This document shows positions 20,507 through 28,618 of a DNA stretch of 28,618 bases, in pieces. The notes under the pieces were generated by a model. The model had not been told where the DNA came from and did not search any database. It worked only from the letters and a program-made list of their open reading frames with translations. This DNA comes from Ichthyophonus hoferi (lineage: Eukaryota; Opisthokonta; Ichthyosporea; Ichthyophonida; Ichthyophonidae): the NCBI GenBank assembly GCA_002751075.1, contig NAOQ01000252.1:50605-79222 (forward strand), given 5' to 3'. A program made the translations under genes and the position numbers. Position 1 is the first letter of the stretch, and the number at the start of each line of letters is the position of its first letter.

Positions 20507-20968
20507 ATCTAGAATACTTCATTGCCTTAATATGAGATATAGAATACTTCATTGCCTTAATATGAGATATAGAATACTTCATTGCTTTAATATGAGATAT
20601 AGAATACTTCATTGCCTTAATATGAGATATAGAATACTTCAATGCCTTAATATGGGATATTGAATACGTCATTACATTAATATGGAATATAGAATACTTC
20701 ATTGCATTAATATGGGATACTAAATACTATATTGCCTTAATATGGAATATGGAATATAGAATACTTCATTGCCTTAATATGGAATATAAAATACGTCATT
20801 GCATTAATATAGAATATAGAACACTTTATTGCCTTAATATGGAATATGGGATATAGAATACTTCATTGTCTTAATATGGAATATTGAATACTTCTTTGCC
20901 TTAATATGGAATATAGAATGCGTCCTTGCATTAATATAGGATATTAAATACTTTATTGCCATAATATA
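20507..20968. repeat. 30-bp minisatellite, about 15 units
   Basis: The unit resembles AGAATACTTCATTGCCTTAA followed by TATGAGATAT. The first four units (20511-20630) are nearly identical. Later units drift, and small insertions of the ATATGGA type break the period. Because 30 is a multiple of three, the minus strand is open across 20454-20702 and encodes a decapeptide series (MKYSISHIKA); I do not treat this as a gene. Confidence 0.95.
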
Positions 20969-21817
20969 ACTCAATTAAAGTGAAAGGGCATCAAATATGA
21001 TAAAATTTAACATAATTAGATAGTTATGGTGGGATAATTAAGGTGTGATTATACATATCAGAAAGGAAGGATGTATTCTGAAATGTATGTTGTATTGTGG
21101 GAAACACAGCGTGACATCATATGTTGGCAGCAGGTCGATAATATAATATGTTATTACATGGGTCATATCCTAGCACTGTGATTATGAAGGATTATATGAC
21201 AGTCCAATGATATAAAAATATCAAACTATAGTCGTATAATAATACGTTCATGTATATGCATTTATGTTGGGCCTAGTTAAGTGGCATGATCTACGGTATT
21301 GAATGGCCAATAACCAGAATAGGGCAAAGTTAATTATATTGCATGCTACTGATTGCAGTTAGGCCTTATGAAAGAATAATACAGGATTATTATTGGTCAC
21401 CAGTTTAGAATAGTTTAAAAATGTACAGCTAATAATATATAATAATAGGTAAATCAAATATTTCACTAATTATGAATGGTGAAAAAACTCGTTATTACTT
21501 TTAGGAGTTCTGAGGCTGCAAACCTGTCAGCCTCAACTTTGAATAGATGCTCAGTTTTTATATCTTCATGCATTGAAATGTTCCCGGATTAAATGCTCAA
21601 GCAGTCAATATTGACCAACACTTTTTCATAGATTAATTACATAATCATATGAGATAATGAAATTTATATGAGGACAGGTTAAAAAGTTGCAATAGTGGCG
21701 CATAGAAGCAAGCACTCAGATACTGTGTTTCTTAATGAAAAAAGTGATTGTTATTGTGAAATGCATGATCTAGATGGCTATATAACTTGTTAAGATAAGA
21801 ATAATAAGCTAATTTAG
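20969..21817. other. intergenic, nothing supported but a small hairpin
   Basis: AT-rich. TGAGGCTG (21511-21518) and CAGCCTCA (21528-21535) form an 8-bp perfect stem with a 9-base loop, near AAAAACTCG. No open frame of note. Confidence 0.4.
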
Positions 21818-22045
21818 ACATTTCTTTATATAGCTATAATCATTTAATAATATTAACAACTATTATTTCATCTACAGTGAGGAAAAATAGTCAATGCAAT
21901 CTATTGGTGTTAAATGGCAATCCAAGATGATTGAATTGATTAAAATTGAACCAGCCAATGGCAGAGGTCTCGCGACTATAGTAAGCCATTTCAGATCATA
22001 TGTTTTGGTACTCAGATAACGCATTGCTTAGGCATTTTGGTTTAC
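21818..22045 (+). repeat. dispersed repeat A, copy 2
   Basis: It aligns in the same orientation to 10946-11195 through most of its length (see that entry for shared blocks). It ends near CAGATAACGCATTGCTTAGGC, beyond which the two copies stop matching. Confidence 0.75.
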
Positions 22046-24240
22046 TTAATAACAAAATACATATCTTCACATAGCTGTACTCGGTGTATGAAAAAGGACA
22101 CGTTAACCCCCACCTTAATTAGGCATTATCTCCTCTTATAGACAAATATAGGTCACAGGAACACCCCTGTCGCTATGTATTACTCTCAACACAATATAAT
22201 ATTTTTAATGCACATAGTAAAAATTTGCCAAAAGATAAATGAAGTCCACTCCAAACAATGGCATATAACCTATACCTTTAGGATACATGATTTTTAATGA
22301 CAGGATACTAAACTATTGTACTAGCTCTTTTTATTGATATAGATATGTGGTAGATTAATGTATTTAAATATGTGATTGTGTACCTTTCTTGCGCATTTAT
22401 TGCATGAATGCATTTGAACGCCAATGCACTATTGGTTTTAGGCATTTCCAATACTAAATAATGAGCTATTCTTATTGATTTACTCCTCTATTGTAATACT
22501 TATAGTTGTAAACACTGGTATATATACTCCTTAATGTGAGGCACATACAGATCTTAATATTTCATATATAGCCTGCTCACATAGATATTTGTGTCTTTAT
22601 GCGTGCTTCTATATCAATCTATATTAATTAATTATATAAAATGCCATAGGCAAACGTTTTATTACCCAATATTAATGTATTTGATTTTTAAGGACTTTAT
22701 GTTGCCAATAAGATGTGTGCTAAAAAACTTGGTGCTAAAAAGGGATGCAACCAATTTTTATAAAAGATCTTGACCTGTCCTGTCTAAAGAAATTTCAATA
22801 CAGAAAAGCTTGTTGAAGATCAATAATATCTATGTCAATATTCAATAATGCATGGAATGTGTTGCTTTTAACCTGTGTAGTTAATATTTCATCTATTATT
22901 AATGACACCCACAATTGAAAACAGAAAGTGAGGTAAACACAAAAGAACATTGCTCAGTTTAAGTATGGAAAAGTCAGAGATAAGTGCAGACACAAACAGA
23001 ATCCTTTCATACCTTCTAACTTTACTTTATTATATATATTATTTGATAATCTTATTAATAATCAATTACTTAATGAAATTAAAGTTATTAATAACACATC
23101 TCTAAGTAAGTTATTAATTTAGAGTATAACTATTTCTTACCCACATCTTGTACGTAATTATATATATACTCAACAGGATATGTTATAGGTTTTGCATCAG
23201 TATTTATTGAGAGCAGAACTAATTCAAGTGTTCGTAGATTTTATTTGTATTTGATTGTAAGGACTATCGGCATCTTTATTGTCTGTTAATGAGTTTGTTT
23301 AAGCTTTATCTAACTCTTTATGAAGTTCACACTTTTGACTGAGTTATAGAGAAGCCTTCAATTTCTTACCAGTTTTTTGTCGTAAATAAAAGAACTGAGA
23401 TTCAAAACACAACACTGGTTGAAGATATACAGCCATTATATGTTCAATAAGAGAAATATTAAATTAGATTGTTCTACTTGGCCTTTCAGACTGTGATTTT
23501 GTCTTATATTGTTTTAACTCTTTAGATATACTTGATATAATATATATATTGGATTTTCCGGAAACCAATTAAAATGAGATAATACTGTTTGAACTGCAGA
23601 AGAGCAGTCCTTTATTATTTTTTCAGCCTTGTATATATGCATTTTGGTGTTTCAAGACTATTTTGATGCTATACAATAAAATATTATCAACTCCTTATTT
23701 GGAATTCTAGTGGATACATGCGTATTATTGAACACATCTGCCCTATCAATTCCTAAGTTATTAACTAGTAATACCATGATACGGTTTAGTTGACAAGAAT
23801 GTCATACCATATTTTAGTTAAGTAATATTGTCATGCTTGTTTATGTGGTACAAGAAATAATATCAGGAGACAATAGGATAATAGGCAATGGAAGCTTTAA
23901 TTCCAACAGTATTTTTATATTTTTATAGCTAAATGATAATAATAATCAACATATACGTACACACGTAGTATATTAGAAAATCATACAAGGGTTTATGTTA
24001 CTACTCAACTATTTTGAAATAAATTTAAAATTATGTAATATAATTAAAATTGGCTTGGTTGTAGTAGAATAATATATGTAATGTAGTGTTATTAAGACAA
24101 GTTTAAATGAAAACGTATCAAGGAAGTCATTATTTGGCGTCAATTAATTTAAGCCTAAATAATGAAAAACAAGAATAAATGGCAATGCAGCAAAGAGTAA
24201 AAGGTTACCAATTATTGTTCTTAAAAGATATTTATTTTAT
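22046..24240. other. about 2.2 kb without a supported gene
   Basis: AT-rich sequence with scattered ATTGG/CCAAT. The longest plus frame (22591-22773) is low in complexity and has no splice context. I see no RNA gene or element boundary. Confidence 0.5.
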
Positions 24241-24244
24241 TTAG

Positions 24245-24310
24245 GTATTCCTTTATATACCTATAGTTATTTAATATTATTAGCAATTACTGTCACCATA
24301 GCTGAACCTG
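24245..24310 (+). repeat. dispersed repeat A, copy 3 (5' fragment)
   Basis: CTTTATATACCTATAGTTATTTAATATTATTAGCAATTACT matches the first third of copies 1 and 2 (listed as a similarity, with gaps). A shorter match to the GCAATTACTAT core occurs at about 13637. Confidence 0.45.
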
Positions 24311-24846
24311 TCTCTACTTGTATCTGATAATTGGGATGCAAAGATAATTGGTTGACATAATGTGAAAAATATATATCTTGAATATTTATATATTAGACTT
24401 GCTACATTATAATCTAGATAAATATTTCTAATTTATTTCAATTGATTGAACATGAATTTATTGACCACTAGAACAGTAGTAAGGATGATCCTTAATTATT
24501 CTTATATTGAAGCAAAACATTGGATGCATATAGTTTATATATCCATATATATACAGATCAAATTTTTATATAATATATAGATCTATATAGAAGAGGAATA
24601 ATATATTAAATATAAAATATAAAGCATAACATAGTAGTAAGCAATCATATAATCAAAATTTCTTCATATAAATAATGTATAGATGTATGAATCAAATAGT
24701 ACATTGCCAGACCACTTTATTGTGAAAGAGAAAACACAAATAAAACCACTTTCAAGTTAGTAGAACAATTATTTTATTTAGAACAATGGCAAATAAGATG
24801 AACATTTATTTTGCTGCATTACGGAAGATGCCAAATGCTTCTAGCC
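24311..24846. other. intergenic; possible polyadenylation site for a minus-strand gene
   Basis: AT-rich. On the minus strand, TCTAAATAAAATAATTG (about 24764-24780) contains AATAAA and lies about 70 bases beyond the stop of the candidate exon at 24847-24930. Confidence 0.35.
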
Positions 24847-24930
24847 TTAAATTACCTGTGTATTTCTGATAGATCCAGCACTATCCGTAACTTGTACTTT
24901 GGGTTTGTAGAAGGATATCGACTTAAATGC
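24847..24930 (-). CDS. candidate terminal exon, minus strand
   Basis: After the acceptor ATATTTAG the minus strand encodes AFKSISFYKPKVQVTDSAGS then IRNTQVI and TAA (28 codons). The composition is clearly more protein-like than its surroundings, and an AATAAA lies about 70 bases downstream. CAG GTAATT inside the exon could also be a donor. No upstream partner is certain. 25254-25310 on the same strand (DYGASSVDTIGPDLKSAKQN) is another protein-like but unanchored frame. Confidence 0.25.
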   Translation of the reverse strand, partial: AFKSISFYKPKVQVTDSAGSIRNTQVI

Positions 24931-25760
24931 CTAAATATGGTTAGGTGACATATAGGCCAATATTCCAAAATCATTTGGTCTAACAAGTAATGCTATTTAT
25001 GCTAGTACTTGTGATACAATTAGGTATGTTAAATAAATAACGACTGAAGAATGATTACATATCTCGATTTAAAAAAATATGGAGTCGTTGTTCTAGATTG
25101 TATATTTGCTTTATGGTTGCACTTTCTTCCAAAAAGCCTATTTAGTACAATTTGAAAAAAAGGGTCCTTTATATATCAATGTACTGCAGTCTGGGCATAT
25201 AATATATCTAGATCCATAAAAATTAGAATAATGTGTTTTGTTTAGCCGATTTTAGATCAGGCCCAATAGTATCTACAGAGGATGCTCCATAATCTTGCAT
25301 ATTAAAGATACACAAGAAAATGACACCTTACATTATATGCATAACAAAAAGTAGGTGTTATTTTACAAAGTAATGCAGAGAAAATTTTGTAGAATTGGAA
25401 GTAATTGAACATTTATATTTTTATAGAAACAACTTCAATCTGAGTAATTTAAAATAATCCAATTGGTCTGTAACCTAAAGGCAAGCTCCGATATGGGAAC
25501 AAGTATACAATGAACAAAGCCATTAAGAAAAATACATCTAAATGAATTTTATGGTGTAGTTTCATATGGATGTACATTATTAGCTGCTAGAACTACTATA
25601 GCCCAGCAGTTAATATAATATTTATTTTCATAGTATATAGTTCAGATAACAGTGCTCACAACCAGCACGTCATGGTTTTAACGGCTTCAATAGTTTCCTT
25701 ACATTAATTAATTAATCAATCAAACAGACACAACTTGCTTCATAGCCTTGAATACTACTT
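24931..25760. other. gene-poor; short minus-strand frames only
   Basis: A 42-residue frame with ATG at 25575-25577 (minus) and stop at 25449-25451 ends in FLMALFIVYLFPYRSLPLGY and more, which is hydrophobic; I cannot show it is a gene. The 3' flank of DCTPP1 occupies the upper end. Confidence 0.35.
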
Positions 25761-27428
25761 TCATTCATCCTTGGTCTCAGGGGCTGGATATTTCATAGCA
25801 TTTAGTTTAAACTTCCTTTCTACAGCAGCCCCCAGGTCAACACCGCTTACATCCGCAAGACGAGTGAGATAAATAAAAACATCACTCAGTTCTTCCCCTA
25901 GATGCTCTTTCTCTCGTGCGGTGAAGTTGGGTGCACCATGTTCCACTTCTCCTTTCCACTGTGGTAGTAAAGCATGTTTATTTATAAGCTATTGATATTA
26001 AGACAACAATTAAGTTGCTTTAATAGCTTCTTCTTTCATCATATTCTTCAAATGAGAGCGTCTATTACCGCACTGCCCTGCATCAGCATGCATACATGAA
26101 GTACATTTGTGTTAATGAGTAATTAGTACAAGTAAAGTAAACTATAGCTATAAAACTACCCACACTCCATTAGTAACACATATTATCTATAATCCTTGTA
26201 TTCATTTGTGATATAATTATAGTATCCAGGTTGATAATAAAATTTGGAAATTCAAACAAATTCAAAAAAATACACAGCAGACACCTAATAAAGCCGACTA
26301 ATAAACTAATAAATAACCATTTGATTATACCAATCTATTCAGTCCTCCTATGCACTATTTACACCCCCTCCTTTCCTACCAACCCGAGTACATAAACGTA
26401 TCTGTTGCATTTAAACTTCTAAACAAATAAAAGCATCCAGAAATCAAAGTATAGTAGCCTTCTTTCATTTTAAATACCTGAAAAATTTCTGACAGTTCTC
26501 CAACTTCGCCCATTAGAGCCAATAAAACGTTTCTAGGGGCATGATTTTTTGTCCAATCTCTTTCTATGCAAAACTTTGTTTGCATGATCCGTAGGTCCTC
26601 CAGGGTTTTGCCACCAGTAAAGTGAGTAGAATTCTCTGTCCACTTCTGTATGTATATGTATACAGGGGCATAGTTTACTATAAGTATCGTGTTAAATCGG
26701 TATTTCAACATCTTAATTTTAGTTTTAGTGTTGTGCTTAACTTCTACCCAAGTCGATCCAGTGCACTAACCTCGTACATGCACAGACACCTGCTGTTTTA
26801 TGTTGCAGTTGTAAAACAATCAAGGGCATGCAAATGAAAAGCCTGAAATATGGAGGGGTAATATAACATTTCGTAGTGGTGATGAAAGAGGAACCAGATA
26901 GTATAGTAGATATTAGTGTCTTTCAGTCTTAAACAGATACTACAAGTGCTTTTAGAGCGTGTTATATTCACCAGATATAGCTAATGAGACCCTTTTAGCC
27001 CGTCTGCCATCCTTATTCATTCTGTTTGTATGCAGGTATATGTGTACGGAGTGGTATTCCAAGTATATACAGAAATATATAGCCAGGACCCTATTTCGTT
27101 TTATTTATTTTTCATATTCAAAATGCCCATTTATTTTAGGGATCATTCCATCTATTTTCGCGATTTGTCTATTAATTTTTGGGAACATAAGTATATTATA
27201 TGATGTAAAATTTCAAAGGAGCTCCAAAACATTGTTTAGTCAAAGATTTAAAAGAAAAAACAAATAGAAAAGAGGTATAGGAATATATTGTTAAAAGTAT
27301 AAGTGGTAAACGCATAAAAGAAGGTAGCATTAGGGCAAACAATGAACAATAAGTAAATAAATTACATCTACCGGTACACTCTCTGTAGAGGTAGGCTTTT
27401 CAGTTACGTTCTCTTCTAATTCAATCAT
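25761..27428 (-). CDS. DCTPP1: DCTPP1, dCTP pyrophosphatase (all-alpha NTP-PPase, MazG-like)
   Basis: Three minus-strand exons: 27428-27372 (donor GTAGAT), 26645-26478 (acceptor ATACAG, donor GTATTT) and 25958-25761 (acceptor CCACAG, stop TGA). All are phase 0 and give 140 residues. The family hydrolyses dCTP and modified dCTPs to the monophosphate and pyrophosphate, protecting the nucleotide pool. LEDLR (34-38), ERDWTKNHAPRNVLLALMGE (47-66) and the metal-binding pattern E66-x-x-E69 with E98-x-x-D101 (in GEVGEL and EELSDV) match; the spacing equals that of the human enzyme (E63, E66, E95, D98). The C-terminus is shorter than the human 170-residue form. Intron 2 is 519 bp and intron 1 is 726 bp. 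The first exon (19 residues, acidic) is family-variable. The gene is divergent from the next one. Confidence 0.95.
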
Positions 27429-27906
27429 GGTGTTCAAAGTCAGTGGTCCCATTGGGAGTATATGTTTGAATGTAAGGGGATAAGAAGAGTAGGTGGTTCG
27501 CTATGATTATTAATATCATGTCATTATAATATATTTACTTATATATTTAAGTACATAAACATGTGCATAAATTATTCCATTGGTTCAGTCCCTGATGACA
27601 TGCTTTTCCCGCGTTTTTAAACCAAGTGCAGGACTATTGACCAATAATATTAGCTTGTAATTAGTATATTTAGTTAGCAAACCAATCATTAGAACTGTAA
27701 ATATATTTCTTAATGGTCAACTAAATCCCACAAAAATATTTATCAACCTTGGCTCACCAATAGTCATTCACTCTTCATAACCATATATAGAAATTTATTG
27801 CTTTCTCATGTCATAAACAATTTTACATTATAAAAACAGAGTTTTTAAAAGCAAATGTTACATTAAAAGACTATTTCTCTTCAAATATACAAACGAGCCC
27901 ACCAAC
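27429..27906. promoter_or_regulatory. divergent intergenic region between DCTPP1 and the leader-bearing gene
   Basis: 478 bp separate the two start codons. Four CCAAT/ATTGG motifs lie between about 27577 and 27760, including TGACCAATA, AACCAATCA and CACCAATAG, together with a CCCGCG patch at about 27608. This dense cluster is consistent with a bidirectional promoter using NF-Y-type sites; function is inferred. Confidence 0.55.
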
Positions 27907-28132
27907 ATGAGCGTACAAGCTCTACATCGAGCCGTTTGGTTGCGACCATTGCAGAAAATACTGAACTATCAATGTATATTTTTCAGAAGAAATTTAGGAT
28001 GTATCTCTCTAGGTAAAAAACTGCCTAGTGCAGTGTCCTCCAACACCCTCCACACATGGCCTCAACAGGTGTTATATATGCCTGTTTCTACTCCTGCCTT
28101 GCACATTAGAAACATCTCTATGAGTCAGCCAG
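27907..28132 (+). CDS. first exon of a probable mitochondrial protein gene (partial)
   Basis: ATG at 27907; the frame is open to a strong donor, CAG GTAAGT, at 28133 (phase 1), so 75 codons plus one base are seen. The first 75 residues contain no Asp or Glu at all. They carry spaced Arg/Lys and hydrophobic residues (LHRAVWLRPLQKIL, FFRRNLG, SLGKKLPS), which is the pattern of an N-terminal mitochondrial presequence. Later exons lie outside the window, so the mature protein cannot be identified. Read without splicing, the frame runs to a stop at 28219-28221. Confidence 0.6.
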
Positions 28133-28566
28133 GTAAGTCGTTGCCTGTCTTACCTCTATTTGTTATATTCTTTAATATATTCCATGTTTTGTCAGTTTCA
28201 ATTTGCTCCGAGTTGGTTTGAGTTAAAAAATGTTCTTAGTTTTGACAGTTTAAAGTCTGCCATCCTTTTGTAGCAGAATTTTACTTGGTTTTATTTAACC
28301 ATATGTGTATTTGATATATTTGTTTGATTTATTTTTCTCTTTTTCTCTCTCACACTTGTTCAATACTTTAACCTGTCTCTTTTTGATGTTTTCTTACCTA
28401 CTCACTCTTTCATTATGATAAAATCTCATTCCTCTATACATGACACCACATAAACACACGAATATCTTTTAATTTATTACCTTTCATTTGTTTCTATTAC
28501 ACGACTATCTAATCACTTCCTTCTTACGAATCTATTGCTGGAATCATTGTATTTTGTATTTCTCCC

Positions 28567-28571
<5 letters not shown>
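28133..28571 (+). other. start of intron 1 of the leader-bearing gene
   Basis: Sequence after the GTAAGT donor; T- and pyrimidine-rich, with no second exon recognised before the window ends. Confidence 0.45.

Positions 28572-28618
<47 letters not shown>
28572..28618. repeat. (CT)n microsatellite at window end
   Basis: About 23 CT dinucleotides run off the end of the window, preceded by a pyrimidine-rich stretch. A contig or read break here would be typical. Confidence 0.95.

Noticed and set aside
20454-20702. Decapeptide-repeat protein on the minus strand
   Set aside because: Openness follows from a 30-bp period; the right-hand units break the frame and there is no promoter or conserved flank.

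Overview
This is eukaryotic, AT-rich (about two-thirds A+T) genomic DNA with spliced protein genes. GT-AG introns range from under 100 bp to about 900 bp, and the space between genes is full of simple repeats. Gene content (PDCD2, DCTPP1, an EFM7-like methyltransferase), short introns, composition and an assembly gap inside a poly-T run suggest an early-branching animal. A demosponge of the Amphimedon type is my best guess, but it is an inference from style and not proven by any marker in the window. No operons, CRISPR arrays, rRNA or tRNA genes were found. I also saw no retrovirus-like or Polinton-like element.

Layout. 105-298 (+) holds the likely last two exons of a membrane protein gene. 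733-1827 (+) is a three-exon gene for an unrecognised 134-residue single-pass membrane protein with an acidic tail. 2083-2288 (+) is a weaker two-exon candidate. 3577-7803 (-) is an eight-exon gene whose spliced 263-residue product is an EFM7/NNT1-like lysine and N-terminal methyltransferase; its last intron carries a short TA-flanked inverted-repeat transposon. 8368-10463 (+) is PDCD2, head to head with the methyltransferase. 12452-14484 (-) is a three-exon gene for an unrecognised 178-residue protein. 14485-19693 is gene-poor, with a 310-base N gap and a few weak exon candidates. 19694-20206 (+) is an intronless 170-residue protein with two RRVSF motifs. 20507-20968 is a 30-bp minisatellite. 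20969-25760 is repeat-rich and gene-poor. 25761-27428 (-) is DCTPP1 (three exons), head to head with a truncated gene from 27907 (+) that begins with a presequence-like mitochondrial leader. The window ends in a (CT)n run.

The recognisable genes are housekeeping functions that do not form one pathway: translation-factor methylation, 40S ribosomal protein chaperoning (PDCD2) and nucleotide-pool cleaning (DCTPP1). The methyltransferase and PDCD2 are both linked to translation and share a 564-bp divergent intergenic region, so they could be co-expressed. The more unusual signals are non-coding. TATTG pentamer arrays lie in the same sense orientation in several introns, CCAAT/ATTGG is over-represented, and two diverged dispersed repeat families are present. 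I found no clear new multi-gene system.
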